A stretch of 64,000 bases of DNA from Drosophila miranda (Eukaryota; Arthropoda; Insecta; Diptera; Drosophilidae), in assembly GCF_003369915.1 (NCBI RefSeq), contig NC_046676.1, positions 9,703,501 through 9,767,500 of the forward strand, given 5' to 3'. A program made the position numbers and the translations under genes. Every line of letters starts with the position of its first letter. Position 1 is the stretch's first letter. Shown in pieces: positions 38,999 to 52,499 of the stretch. The notes below the pieces were generated by a model that was given only the letters and a program-made list of their open reading frames with translations, did not search any database and had not been told where the DNA came from.

Positions 38999-41640
38999 AT
39001 CTGAATCTGAATCTGAATCAGAGTCTAAGACCGAGCAATAGGCCGAGACTGATGCTGATGCTGCTGCCGATGCACCGCCTGGTTAGGGGTCAGAGGTGGG
39101 GGGGCCAAGTGCCCAAGAGCCCGGGGCGAAACCTAAGATAAAATAATTGAAAACTTTTACATTTTAAATGTGAGATTAAATGTGAATTTACCTGTTAGAG
39201 TTCGGCGCAGAAAACCAATTAAGTCAGAAGCCAGCTAACTCCAGATACGTAAGCAGAAGATACAGATACAAGCCGCAGACACAACACAACACAGACACGA
39301 ACACACATAAACAACAGAGATTTGTGGAAATAAATTTCACAAGTCGTTGACATCAGCCCAAAAGAATGCTAAAGCAATAGCTGCAGGTGTATTGAGGGTG
39401 AGATAAGATTGAGCATTTAAGTAGCTAGAAATTGAATAACATCAAAAACACACACACAGACAGACTGGAATACACACAGAAACAGATACAACAAACAAAA
39501 CAAACGAATAACGATACAAGATAAATGATAAATGAATATATATTCATGTATTGATAATTGAATGTGAATTATTGATGTGCATATTTTATTGAATGTGTAA
39601 TATTTAAGAAAACGTCCTGGAAAACGAGTAGAGCGAGAGAGAGAGAGAGAGAGAGGGAGAAAGATGGCAACAGAATACAGAATCTTTTGTTCTCAAATGT
39701 TGTCCTCAATTGTTACGATGCGATATATTTATTTACCTTGATTATTATTATGGCTATTGAGTATATGATGTATGTATTGTACCATAAGGGAAGTTCAAAA
39801 CAGTACCAGAATCAGGTGAAAGAGCACAGAGCAACTGTTAAGCAACCAACACACACACACCCACACACGCACACAAGCGGTAGCACACACACTTGCACAC
39901 AACACACATCTGACATTTCACATTTCACATCTCACTTTTTCACCACTCAGCCGATATCGCACATATGTTTCATTTAGATAAAACCCGTGTCGCAATCGTT
40001 TCGTTGTAAAATTTTTTTTTAGATGTCTCTCCCCTTTAAACATGCATTAGTCGGGGGGCGAATCAATAGTGAATGAATCGATTTCCCTGGCTGTCAATTG
40101 GCCTAGATCCGAATTCCCTAGCTTAAGATGTCCTTGTTGTTAGGTTATGGCGTTTAGTTGAATTTTTTCAGGAATTGTTTCTGTTTCTATTTCTGTTTCT
40201 GTTTCTCTAGAGTTACGTACGTTGTCTATTAATTTGCCATTTTTTTAGCCAAGAAAAGAGGCAACTGAAAGTTGCCCACCAGACCCACGGCCCCAACCCC
40301 AAGCCCTGCCCGATCGCAGGGTTTTCCCTAGAAAAGAAGAAACATAGCCATAACTAAAGGCTCCGGATAAACGTAGTTTAAATGTTCAATGTCATAAATG
40401 GTACAGTTAAGCACCGAAATAACTAACAAAGCAAGAAATAGCAAATAAATCCCAAGGCAGCTGCTTATTCATCTACGAGTAGTTATTTAAGCTCTCTATA
40501 TGGTTTATTCTTAAGCTTCGCACTGGAAAATGAAAACGAAAACGAAAATGAAAATGTTACTAAGGCAAATACAGAACGGCACTGGCACTATCTCTCCATT
40601 TACGAATAATATACACTATACACACACTCACTAACTGCTGCCAGGCAGCACACGCCTCACCCAACAACAGCCTCACACACACACACACACACAGCGTACA
40701 GATACACACAGATATCCTACGAGAGCAAACAAATTTTATGATAGATATAGATAATAGAGCAAGCGAGAGAGACGCAGGGAGACGCAAGAAGGAAAAGCAG
40801 AAGACATCTCAGAGCTCTTCACGGATACGGATACGGAAACGGGGGGAGAGACGGGAGGACGAGATACGAGGAGCTGCCGACTACTACTATAACTAACTGA
40901 ATGTGTTTCATGTTTATTATAAAATATACCTACCTACATATGTATGTGTATGCGTAAGTGAGTGTATGTATCTATGTATCTTTAAACGTATATTTTGTCG
41001 TCTAATTGAAAACTAACTGTAAACGCTATTAACAGCAAAACGAACGGAAGGGAGAAGAAGCATAAGAATATGGAAATGAAGTAGGAAAACATAAAAAACA
41101 GATACACCAAAAGCTAAAGCTAAAGCCACCACACACAGATACACTTACACCCAACACTCAGATATACAGAACCCATTTACATGTGTGTAGCCCCGGGGGA
41201 AAACAAATTGTCATTCACTCTATGTCTCACTCTTTAACTCTTTATATAAATGTATCTCCGTATCTGTCTAACTTTAGATATACTCTACTACCGTATGATT
41301 GTATGATTGCATGTGCAAAAACAAAACCAAAACCAAAAACCAAAAAGCAAATACCAGACTTAGGCTTATTCAAAAAATATGTATTTGCTAGGACAAACGA
41401 CACGTAAACACCGCACAAACCCATCCCATCCCATCCCATACCCTTCTATCTGCTCTATCCGAAGATGCTATACTATGATGATGGGAGGAGTGGGTGTGGC
41501 ATAAGAGTCAAATGGCAACTGAAAAATACAGAAATTCAATTTTTGTGAAACGAGAGCAAGCGATAAGCGAAAAGCGAAAAACAAAGAACTAAGTAAATAA
41601 ATAAATGTTCCTTTTGAATCATAAACGAAAACAGCCAACG
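38999..41640 (+). other. Probable long 3' UTR of the RYK gene
   Basis: The stop codon is followed by a short GAATCT repeat and then by A-rich sequence with CA tracts, a GA tract at 39635-39655 and no coding signal, typical of long fly 3' UTRs. AATAAA signals occur at 39329-39334 and at 41596-41605. Proximal and distal ends are both possible. Confidence 0.45.
39635..39655. repeat. (GA)n microsatellite
   Basis: A clean GA run of about 21 bases inside the probable 3' UTR. Confidence 0.85.
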
Positions 41641-44600
41641 GAGTAATCTCTTAGTTTTATTTATGAAGGAAATGATGGTTTGTATGGGGCACTTTCACCT
41701 TGTGGCATCTACGGAGTCCAACCTCGGGCTTGGGAGTGGTCCTGGGATCAGTCGCGCTTGGGTGCTGCTCCTGATGCATGCCATGACACGTACGCATACA
41801 ACAGGAGCGTATCAACGATGCCAACGGGCTAGGGCGCCGGTCATGGGGCTCTGGAAGAGACCGGCCTTAAAAATCTGTTGAGGCAGGAAGCTCTTTTAGT
41901 GCTTTAGATTACATAGGTTCCTTTCATATTTCTGCTGCTGGGACTGCCCTCCAATATGTGTGCCCTTGGGCCTCTGAAACGATCCTGGTCATCGGCGGCA
42001 GGGCCACCATCCTTTCGTTTGGACCAACATGTTTGCTGTGCGTGTCTACAACTGAGAGATGCGTATGATCCCCCGTTCTCCTTGGTTCCCCAGACTCGTT
42101 TGAACCGCTCTAATTACAAAGACTGCCTAACAACGACTGCCTCGACTTGGGAATACCCATTATTTTTAGCGGTATGTGTGCTGTCCTGGATGGTCTGCAT
42201 GCCCCATTTCTCTGACAATCGCTTACGGCCTGTCCCGCCAGCACCCGCCAGATTGCATATACCCTCTGCATTCGCCGAGTACCGGGGCCAGTCAATTTTT
42301 TCCTCCCGTCCTCAGAGCTGTCAGTGGACATACGCTTTTTGCAACCCCTTTCTCATAACGACTAACGACACAGACTTTGAGTGGCAGCCCCAAGCAGTGG
42401 GGAGGCAGGAAAAGCGGCGTTATGTGTTTGCTCTCTGAGCGGGCAAAAAGCGGAATCAGAAAACAAAACAAACTAAATGGGAAAATCCGGGAGGAAGTTT
42501 GTCGTGGAACAACATGGTTGGCACTGCGTGCCCCCAGGGTACCGACAGCTTAGGCACCGTAGCGGAAGTGTGACAGGAGCCCAACAGGTGACCCCACCTT
42601 TGCCCTAAGGGATGGGTGGCTCCTCCATATACCGCTGGAGTGTGGGGCCATCGTACACACGTAGGATTATATCTGTAATTATTCCGATTCTGATTGATTC
42701 GGAAATCATGTGTGGTAATTAATGAGCAATTAGTCCGTGCATCGCGAGTGTCCGCCCAGATCGATTTATAGCAGCCCCGATTAGTGGCGCTGCAGCTGCA
42801 GCAAGGAAATTGCTTACACTCTGCAACATAGTTCGGTCTGGGGGCAGCAAAGGAAACATATTTCAAGTTCCATTCAAAGGCATTTTTTAAGTCACAAAAT
42901 AATTGAATTCCCTATCCTATGGTGCCATATGGTGCACTTAAGAGCGGTACTGCTCTGGTGTGGGTCAGGACAGTGTGGCACGGAATGTGTGGCAGAGTGC
43001 GGGGTGAACAACCCCGCTTGGCAGGCATAAATCAGAATTCCTGATTGGGCTTATCGCGGCAGTTTCGAATTTTAATCTATTTAGCATTTAATTGGCAGAG
43101 CCAAAGAGCCGAATTGGCCATGAAATGTGCCATGCAGTTTTAAATCATTTATGGCTCTTTATTATTTATGAATTCTGATGATTTGTGGCGCAAAACCAAT
43201 TAAATATCAGTAAACATATCAAACGAATTTGGTGGCAATGATCTATCTGTTAGATTAAAAATAATCCACATTTTAGTCGTCGGTCTCCCCAATACCACTT
43301 CTCCCTGTTTCCTCCCCTGTGCTCCACCGGTTCACCACTGCTCAATCGGTTTAATTGCGTATGCAGTCCGCGTATGCACGGAATGTTAAACAAATTGCGG
43401 CATCGCGGACATATTGAATTTATATCTGGGATATACTCGTGCTGATGCCTTTTTTTTACCGCGTTTAATTAAAATGATGTACGACATAAGCCCGTCCACG
43501 GCCGTGTGTCGGTGAACACTCGTATGTTTCTGTAAACCACAGAACTCGAAACCACAAAATAAATAGATTCCCAGCGAATGGGAATCCAAAAAAAAATAGT
43601 GCGATTATGTTTACTGGATTCCGTCCGGCCCGCAATCACTGAATCCCGCTCTGACCGGATTGCTATTACAGTTTCCAGTTATCGCAATGGATTTTCCATT
43701 TGATTAAACGTAAATATTATGGTAAAAACAGGAGGAAAACCGCGCCGCGAACTGTCGACTGGCAACTGGAAATTGCATTGGAAAGTTCATCAAATTGACA
43801 GGGAACTCAATTGCCGTTACTGGAGATGGGATGGCATGATAGTGGCTAAAAACAAAAATAAACCCTCTCCGGATGCGCCCTCTTCCTGCTCCTGCTCCTG
43901 CACCTGATCCTATTGGATATCCTGCTTGTTTGTCAGTGGTATGCCGAAGTTGCATTAATTAAAATTGCACACCAGGCTGCACGAGAGGAACAACGGGAAT
44001 AACTCAACTTGATAGACAGCAAAACCAACAATTAAACACCCACTGGGGGCGAGTGGCCCACCCGATATCAAATCTAAAGTTTTGTCTGCCCCAACAAAAG
44101 AGTAACTGGGAACAGACTGAAAAGAACGACCAACAAACTACGCTACCGTTGGATACCCCCCAGTATTCAGGCAACACTCCCAAATGTCTCTTGAGGCAAA
44201 GATACTTTCGATTTCGCTTCAGGCATTCTGCTTCTATAATCTGACGATTCATGGCGATATCCACAAGCCCAACATACCCTTGCTCCCTACGAGTGCAGGG
44301 TATGATAATAGCAAAACAATATAAAGGAAGCAAACTTATCAGGCGGACAACCAGTCTGCAGCTGTTTTGGCCATTTGGCTGAATTATTTGTGGCGTGGTC
44401 GGGGTATTGATAAAATGGCAAAAACAGTTTGCAACTTTCGACTGCTTACTGCTGACAAAGGGTCACAAATCAAGTGGCAATGGAGGAAGGACATTGCCCT
44501 CACCCCCCTTTGGGGTGGTGACTAACCGGAAGTCGCCATGTGCAACGGCCCCATCGCCATCCGCATTCCAACCCCCCCAGCGGATCGAGGGTAGCCTGCA

Positions 44601-47038
44601 GTGTTGCGATTTAATTAAAGCGCCATTAAGTCAGCAATTAACAACAAAAGCAAGAACAACAGCAACAACAGCAAGAGAAATATAAACATTAGAGGGAACA
44701 CAGCGGGGGGACAGAAAAAGCAACAACCACGGAAATGGAAGGGGCAAACAATTCTGACGAGCCCTGTGTTTGGATCGCTATTGTCGGCCTGTTTCCTTCA
44801 GCCTTCCGTTTGTATAGTAGGCAACCCAGAGAAGGATATTACCATACAGAATATATTCCTTACACTTTCAACTTTTCTACTTACTGCAAGGGATATACCA
44901 TATAGGGTACCAATGGCTTCGACTTGCCTTTGTTATTTCGGGCGCATTAAATTCTTTTTGCTTTTATCGTTTAGAGAATTCATTAACGATTGCAGTGAGG
45001 CATTCGGTTAGGTATTGCTTTTAGAGTCCCCCACGATTTGTCACGTTTCTAGGAACTGATTTGCATATCGAAAAGGACACACTCGGTCCTGTTTGTCCTG
45101 CTCTCTTTGAGGTTGCCGACAAACTGCACCAAGCAACGCGATGACCTTTCTTCGACTCATTTCTGTTGACAATAAAGCCACCCCATATACCCCACTCCCG
45201 GCGGACTATTTCCACCCATAACAAATATGAGCACATTTGTGCACATTAAAAACTAAAATATTTGTAGTTAATTAAACCAAAAAATGAAGCTTGATTTAAT
45301 ACAATTTCATTTACCAATGCAAAAATGAACAGCAGATTTAATTATCAGGTTTTCCATGCCATTTTGAATATTTAAACCATCAATCGAATTTATCTTGAAT
45401 TTTGATTAAATTTTTATACATTTTAAATCATTTTTAGGCACATTGTAATTTAAAATGATTAAGTGGGATTAATTTAAAGTGTCTGTCGATGCGGGGCGAG
45501 TGGACAAGTTCTACATTCCAATCAAATTCCTCTCTGGCATTGAATTATTGAAGGCTATAATTCTGCTAAAGCAATTTGCACAGATTTTGTTTTGTTTTAA
45601 TTTACATTTAATTGGTTCTTATTTCTGAGTTCAAGGCCAGATGACCTGAATGGAAACCAGAGATTCCCTTTGAGATGCTCGGAAATTCCAGCTCAATTTG
45701 AGTATGTACTGTTATTGCACCGCTCATTGTTTAGCATAGCAACGAAATGGTGGTGGAGTGCGGAGCAGAATGGGGCACAAAATGCCCGCTCAAAAAATGA
45801 AATATAAAATAAAATAAACCCTCTGCTGTCTCTCCAACTTTCCACAATGTTTTTTTTTCCTTTTTTTTTTGTAATATTTGACTTTGTTCTCTTGTTTCGA
45901 CAAAAGTTTTATTAGGGGTACGTGTCAGGTCTCTGCCATGTGTGTGCGAGGGGATGTTTAGGGTTAGCCGGAGAGCAGGAGAAGGGGTGGAACAGGCTGA
46001 CTGGCGAATGAACTGAAACTGTCAAAAGTGCACATTCCGCACTTGACATTTTACCAGAGCGCAGCTTGAGCCCGTGCCCCTGCCTCTGGCTCTGCCCCTG
46101 CCGCCTGCCGCCTGCCGCCTGCGGGCATGGATGCCGTGCAACCGATTGGCATTGAAAGCGCAAATGAAAGGGAAGCTTTGAATGGCAGTGGCAGCCTGCG
46201 ATGGATGGAGCGATGGAGCGACGGAATCCCAGACATCCCAGAGGGTGAAACCAGCCAACAAATACCGACGGCACGCGTCGCACCCCCCCTGGGTCGTTGT
46301 CGACCCCCTGTCAAGCAGTTAAAAGCAGCAAATGGCAGCGGGAACGGGCACAAGAACGTGGCACAAGCCCAAAAATTTGCTCTCTGTTCGTTTATTGCTT
46401 TTAAATTTGGCAATTGTCGAATCTTGGGCTGGCGAGTGCATGTGTGTGGGTGCCTGGCAATCCTTGCTACTCGTACAACAAATTGCTTATCAAGCGGGCG
46501 CATGTAGCAGTCAATGTCTGGGGGGCAGAGGGGGTGGACTGAAAAGCAGCCCTTAATTTGGCCAATTCAAAAATGGAAATCGATTCCCCCGAGTGCGCCT
46601 CCTGCTGCAGCCGTCATCCGCCCTGCGAATGTGTCAATAAAATGTGATTAACAAGTTTCTGCATAAAATGCCAGCACAGACCCGCAATGATGTCGGACTG
46701 GCTGCAATCGGATAATGGCGATGTCTCCCCCGACATTCCCCCAGGCAAACAGTTCCTGCCACAGTTCCTTTGCTTCCCCCCGCGATGCCGTTTCCATTGC
46801 CATTGCCTGGTATTGTGACGTTTTTTTTTTGTTTTGTTGCTGCTATCCTTGGAAAGCGTGGCAAATTATCCCTTTCATAAGTGACAAATATGTCTGATCC
46901 GGGGACACCCGGCTCCGGCTCCGGCTCCGGCACCCGGCACCCAGCTCCTGCTCCCTGTCCACCCTTATCAGTGCGACAGGGCAGGGGCTGCTGCTGCAAG
47001 TAATGAGGTTTTATTCCAAAGCAAGTGACTCGGGGGTT
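41641..47038. other. Intergenic stretch, no gene supported
   Basis: A 160-codon frame at 41956-42438 has no recognisable domain, and its composition resembles the surrounding DNA. AT-rich sequence lies around 45240-45480. A small hairpin lies at 44273-44304. Short GGCTCC and GCCTCT repeats occur near 46910-46935 and 46075-46130. Confidence 0.5.
44273..44304. repeat. Short inverted repeat, possible mobile-element tail
   Basis: CATACCCT at 44273-44280 pairs with AGGGTATG at 44297-44304 around a 16-base loop containing CCTACGAG. Similar hairpins occur near the ends of fly DINE-1/Helitron-like repeats. No matching element body was recognised, so the assignment is weak. Confidence 0.3.
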
Positions 47039-47516
47039 TTGTAATTCGCAATAAATATGCAGCCAAACCAGTCCGGAGACCGGAGACCGGAGACCAACTC
47101 AGTGTCAGGCAGTGGCCGATAAGGATGAGCTTGCCGGGATGCCGGGTACTTCGACACGCCCCCTCAGGGGCTGATTGTGGTGCATTCTGTGAGGGATTCG
47201 TCACCACATCCGTGCCACGGATAAGACTGGTACTTAATTAAAATCCAGCGTAATTCCCACAAATGGAAACTGCCGGTGGGGCAATGTTAATACTTGCACA
47301 GCTTCATATTTGTGTGTGTGTCTTGCATTGAAAACCAGGACTAGGTACGAATGGGGGGTGGGATAAATTCCGATGCATTCTGATCTCATCACAAGGGAGG
47401 TCCAACATTAATTTGTGCTCAAAACAAAGCCATTTTAGAACTTCACTAGGATCCTTTGCATTCACAATTTGTTGCTCCAATTTCTTGAGGAAATATGTAG
47501 ACATAGCTAATATAAA

Positions 47517-47527
47517 GGGAAATTCCC
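47517..47527. promoter_or_regulatory. Perfect kappaB-type site upstream of MBF2-like gene A
   Basis: GGGAAATTCCC matches the palindromic kappaB motif bound by Dif, Dorsal and Relish. It lies about 730 bp before the TATA box of gene A. The matching place in unit B (53708-53718) reads GCGAAATTCCC, which breaks the GGG half. Confidence 0.4.
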
Positions 47528-47606
47528 TCAGCTGGAAGCTGCTGTTGGAGCAATATTAATGCCTGCAGGAATGTAACACGACTGAGGCTACACAATTTAA
47601 TGTGGT

Positions 47607-47621
47607 GGGGGGGGGGGGGGG
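47607..47621. repeat. Poly-G tract, 15 bases
   Basis: A G run unique to unit A; the aligned part of unit B has no comparable run. Confidence 0.85.
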
Positions 47622-48256
47622 AATATTTACCCATTCAGTTGGGCGTTGAAAGGATTCCTATTTCCCCTATCCAGTCACAGAGCACTGTCTTTGTACTCCA
47701 TCTCGAGCTTAGATTTGTAATAGCCAGTTCATTCTTAATTACATAAAGAGAGCCTCTAGTCTAATCTGTAGTGCTTCTAGCCATCCGCCCAACACATGGA
47801 ATACAGTCCACTTTCCGAAAACAGCCGTTCCGGGATTTAAATGATTCGAAGATAAGGTATTTTATTGAACGGACAGTATCTTTCTGGCGAATTATGTCTC
47901 CGACTAACATGCCATTCAGATAAGTCTCAATCTCAAGGACTTATTGCCGTGATAGCATATTGAAAAGTAGTTTTCCTGGAAGGTTGAGAACCTTTTTTAG
48001 GAACTTTCGATTGTTATGAACAACCGCTGCTGCTGCCATGAGTCAGAAATCTTATCTAGTCGGGGGCTCTCTTCGCTTTTAATTTCTTTTTATTTTCTTT
48101 TTTTGCAAGACCTCGCCAGAGGTCTGCCCGACCGCCCCCCTGCCCCCCACCGGAAAGATAAGCTGGTTTTCCTGTTGAAAAACTTAATTGAAGACGGAAC
48201 TCTCTGTAAAGACTGTGTTACTGGTGCCTGTTGTCGGTGGGCAATCCGATTGTGTG

Positions 48257-48264
48257 TATATAAG
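48257..48264 (+). promoter_or_regulatory. TATA box of MBF2-like gene A
   Basis: TATATAAG lies 62 bp before the ATG, so transcription should start about 30 bp before the start codon. GATA-type sites lie upstream: TTATCT at about 48053 and AGATAAG at about 48155. Both are kept in unit B and would suit gut expression. Confidence 0.7.
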
Positions 48265-48318
48265 ACAGGGCGTCCCAACAGCTGACACCACATCTGCCTA
48301 GAACGCTCAACAGTAACC

Positions 48319-48748
48319 ATGAAGTTGCTCCTCAGTCTCACCATCCTCGTCGCCGCGATCTTTGTGGTCCACGGTTCCAGCGTCACCTGGGGACGCCGCA
48401 AAAACAACGACTTTCTGCTCTCCCGCCAGGTGGAGGTCCGCAGTGCCATTAAGAACAACTTCTGGAACATCGACGTCGACTTCCCACGTGCGGTAAGTGC
48501 TCGAATTCGTACTCCTACTTGAAGTGCTGAAGACAGAACACAATACTAATTTGATTCCCCCCCGATTGCAGGACACCGAAAACTACTACAAAATCTCCGC
48601 CATCTTCGTGTACGATAACTTCAAGAACTCCACTGGGGCCGTCCCCGGCCTGTGGGCCGGCGGACCAGGCTACCGCTTCGCTCAGGTCAACCTCCGCAGC
48701 TTTGAGAACGTTGGCCTCAACTCCACCATCGAGATCTATGGACGCTAA
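48319..48748 (+). CDS. Small secreted MBF2-family (salivary secreted peptide-like) protein, copy A
   Basis: The exons are 48319-48492 and 48572-48748, joined across a 79-bp GT-AG intron, giving 116 residues. Residues 1 to about 20 are a signal peptide (MKLLLSLTILVAAIFVVHG). The mature part shows the family pattern: a TWGRR motif, LLSRQVEV, an aromatic-rich middle, GGPGYRFAQVNLRS and the C-terminal STIEIYGR. The family was named after silkworm MBF2, but in flies and mosquitoes it consists of small secreted proteins of unclear function, often expressed in gut or salivary tissue. AATAAA lies at 48770-48775. Gene B at 54467 is its tandem duplicate. Recalled D. melanogaster counterparts are CG13323 and CG13324, not verified. 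Confidence 0.88.
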
Positions 48749-49165
48749 TCCAAGGATGCAATAGAACCGAATAAATTTGAATAGAAACTGAAACAAACCT
48801 AAGGTGTTCTTCGACTGGATGTTCTCATAATTTGGTATCGATCTTCCAAGATACTCTTTGGCTAGGAGGCACACATATCGAATTTGCAGTGGATTTTGCG
48901 ATGTTTTGAAATCATCTTCCAGACATTGTTGTTACATAGAAGACTCCCCTGTCAATGGTATAGCCCTATTGATGTATCTGACCGCAGATATCTGCTTATG
49001 CAGATATTTGCCCTGGGTCAATAGCAAAACTCCCTTCAAATGTGTAGAGCTTTCTCCCTGTCTCCCTATGGCTCTGGGCACAAAGGATGAAAGTGGCATT
49101 GAAGAGGGAAAGGAAAACTTTTCCTTTTTTTTGGGAGCCAGCGGCGTAGTCATCTAGCGAGGGAA

Positions 49166-51882
49166 AACATTCAATATTTAATAAATATGTGTGTGCTCCA
49201 GATGCAGAGGTGGGCTAGGACGAGAGTGGGGAGTGGGGAGAGGCGCGAAGGCTATTTCCCGCAAATCCTGTGATGCCCAGACAGACCAGACTGTTAAAAG
49301 GGCTACATGGCTTACCGGAAAAAAAGAATGAAAGAAGAAGGCCGGCGAGACGGCAGAGACTTATTGGCCTTGGCTCATTTGATTCCGAGGGATGGTGTAA
49401 AATTTGTATTTCAAATTGCCAAAAGCAGCACCAAATGGTGTGAGGGGGGCGGGGGGTGGAGCACGGTCAAAAGGATATGTCGAAGCGCAGTCCCTTTTTT
49501 CTATTTCCCCCATTTATGTATCGAATTTAAATTTCAATTTTAAACGTCTTCGGGCATCCGTCCTATCTGGGGTATCCCCAGCATCCCGAATCCCCGATCC
49601 CCCGCTGTTGTTCGGCCAACACTGGGAGCGGTAAATATTTATACAGGGCGCACAAATGTTTGAAAAGTTGTCAACGAAATGTTTCACTTAGTTAATATGC
49701 AAAGCGCGCAGGCCCTGCCACGGCAAAGCCCGGATATGTTTACGGATTCGGCAACGGCAACGGCTACGGATACAGCCTGAGGCTATCCCCCACCTCCTAC
49801 AGCACACACCCCCCCCCTACACCCAACACAAGTGCAGTTATCGAAGAGAGAGAAGTCGCTGAAAAAAAGAATTGGCCTCAAAAAAGTCACGTAACTGTGC
49901 AGTGCAGAAGCGAAGTAGTGGTTGGGCGTGGGAGCAGTGCATCCGAATTCGAATTTGGTCATCCGTCCATCCTTCTCGTCCTTCCATATAGCCGTAAGGC
50001 CCCGCAAATGCGACTGGCGACGGCGACTGCCAAATTTCGCTTCCGGCCGCATTCACCAGACATTCCCCATACGCCGCGTGGCCCCCGAACGAAATGCCTA
50101 ACATAAGCCTCTTGCTGGCTAAGCTGACCGCCACACCAGTGTCCGGGGTAACCGAGCTGCCACACACACCCGAGCTGCCCGAGTTGCCCGAGCTGACCGA
50201 CCTGCCCGAGCACACCCCCAACTCACTGTCAGCGGCAACAGCTTGCCCTGCAATTACTTCAGACTGTCCGGAAATGTCGCCCCAATCTAGCAGCAGGAGC
50301 AACGGCAACAGCTGCTTGGAGCAGGTCCGAGGCCAGGTCCTGGTTCGCCAGACACCGTCTCCACGACTCGATGTGGCATATGCTGGCCTTTGGCTTGTCT
50401 GGACAACTGTCAGCATCCGCTTACACAGCGCAACATGGCCAAGAGCCATTGCAATGTTAGCTCCAAATCGGTTTTCAATTAGCAAAGGAAGCAGTTCGAT
50501 TCGGGGGTGGGATCCATGACTTTGTTGCTTAGTGTTACCCCTGCCACTCTGCCACATTTACCGGAGGACAACAGCACCCAAACAGGGCGAATGATCATGC
50601 TTGGGCCCTGAGGAAGGGTGTTGGACACGGCGTTAAGGCTGCTGAAATTGCTGATTTTCTCTTGTCGCTGGGGCTGGTACTGGTTTTGTGGCAAGCAGCA
50701 TTGGTTTTTAATAAATAGCAATACCAATTTGGCAAACCAATCTGAGTTGTGATTATTTTGGTTGGACGTTACGACCGTGTTCCGTGGACCGTGGACCCTG
50801 GGCACGTGGTCAAGTCGAAAAGCTTTTCAAATATGCAACAAGCTACACAGGTGGAACCGGTGGAGCAGGGATTCGCCGCCCCCAATGTGCTACTACTCGG
50901 GAGGGTAATGAAGTATTTATGATTGGGCTGATTGAATGTGCCGGACACAGTCCTGCCCGTGTGTGAGATGTCACCTCGGCACCTCGTCTCCCGTTTCGAC
51001 AGCCGCTGCTGGGGATTTGTGGCATAACAAATTTTTCCGGATAAATTGTAAAATACCACAAATGGCAGTAAAACACGGCACATACAGCGCTAGTACAGTA
51101 TAGGCGGGGCACAGCAAACTAGAGCGCCCGCCAATCAATATTGATGATGGCCAAATCAAAAGGCAACAACTCCAGCAATCGACATGAATTTTATTGCATT
51201 TTTGGCAAGCAGCTAAAACGCATCCACTGCAAATATTCGTCCTGGCTCGTGCTGTTGCAGTTGTTTATTTGGTACTTGTTTGCATAAAAGTTCCCAAGTA
51301 CTGGGGCAAAACGACAGCCAGCAATACGGAATCCAACTACTATAACTTTAATCCAAATCTAGTTTTAATTGCCATAAAGCTGATGAACTGTTAATGCCCG
51401 ACAACGAAAAAAAACAAATAAGAGTATGCTGAGATTATTTTGGACTGTTTTGCACTTTCAAAAAAAATTAACAACCTTAAAGCTGGGGAAATGCGAAAGC
51501 AAAAAGTCGAAAGGATGCCGAGTCCATTCTTACCGATTTATGTATCCCAATAGCTCATGGCAAAATTGGCGGCACAGAGTTGAGCCTGTGAGAAACCCAG
51601 GAACTCAGAGCTGGGCAAAAACACTCTCAATGCCCGACAACAACAAAAATGGTCAACAAATACGAGTATGCTGAGATTATTTCGGACTGTCGACTTCCTA
51701 TTCTGTGAAGAGATTGATTCCAGAAAAAAGAAGACCCTAAAATGGATGGGAAAATATGAAATAGGAAATGAAAGGCCCAACCGAGGTGGATCAGTATCTG
51801 GTTTGACTTCCTAGGGGCTCTTCCGACTGCGCTTCTTTTATCTCCTGCTTTAGGTTCTCGGATTGCAGGGTTTCCGCAGCTC
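49166..51882. other. Unit A downstream region, mostly absent from unit B
   Basis: No gene is supported. A 239-codon minus-strand frame (49838-50557) lacks recognisable domains. A short imperfect direct repeat lies at about 51394-51447 and 51627-51688, with shared AATGCCCGACAAC and GAGTATGCTGAGATTATTT blocks. Confidence 0.5.
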
Positions 51883-52242
51883 ATGATTGTGTTTGAACCA
51901 TTTTTTGCAAGATTCGACCCAGATTTTAGACTTTTCCACAAAATCGACTACAACGAAAGTGGTTATTGCATGAATTTCCAATCATATTCCGATAGAGATC
52001 CTGCCACGACCACTTCCACCACCTCAAGTGCTGATGCAAACACACTCACATATAGCGACAAAACAAAGAAGTGGAAAATGGAACGTATCATACGCGAGGA
52101 TACCCTATTCATGGAAATCCCTCTTGACACATCTGGTCGGCCGGAACCGATCTCAAACCAAATTTTGTATCCAGACTTCTGCCACATTTCAAAATTTAGC
52201 ACCGCACGGGCGGCAAAACCCGTTTTATGTTTTTTTAAATAG
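51883..52242 (+). other. Open frame of 119 codons in the duplicated segment, coding status unclear
   Basis: This ATG-initiated frame is shared in part with unit B (55402-55673). The B copy lacks the start region and has a two-base length difference near 55425 that shifts the frame. I recognise no domain. The sequence after it, through CCCCCTGGCGGATAGAG, is also kept in both copies. It may be part of an old repeat and not a gene. Confidence 0.25.
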
Positions 52243-52499
52243 ATGCTTTAGGAGGTAAGGGTTTTTTCCTGGTAGATTGGTCAATTCGGCCACTGTGCAC
52301 TGTGCGCCCCCTGGCGGATAGAGCAAGATATAACTGTCTCCAGGTTCTATTTATTACCGCCAGGGTAGTCATATATGTATGTCCAATAAAAAATATTGGC
52401 TAGATGGCGCCATACCAGTTATCTTTTTGGCGGGTTGGCCAATGTACGCTTGAGTTGTATTAATATTCTTTATTTTATTAATTATTATTTCGATTTAAC

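Larger units (their letters stand above)
47039..52424. repeat. Tandem duplication, unit A (longer copy)
   Basis: This unit and 53205-55852 are direct copies. The left junction is the shared GTAATTCGCAATAAATATGC; the right limit is the shared ACCAGTTATCTT. Relative to A, unit B lacks about 49210-49497 and about 49565-51960. Unit A alone lacks 16 bp after GCCGGGATGCCGGGT, and it has three rather than four CCGGAGA-type units near 47071-47095. It carries the first MBF2-like gene. Confidence 0.85.

Noticed and set aside
41956..42438. A 160-codon plus-strand frame after the RYK 3' region
   Set aside because: No recognisable domain, no promoter or poly-A context, and composition like the surrounding non-coding DNA.
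49838..50557. A 239-codon minus-strand frame in unit A
   Set aside because: The sequence is low in typical protein features and absent from unit B. Its length can be explained by local GC content.
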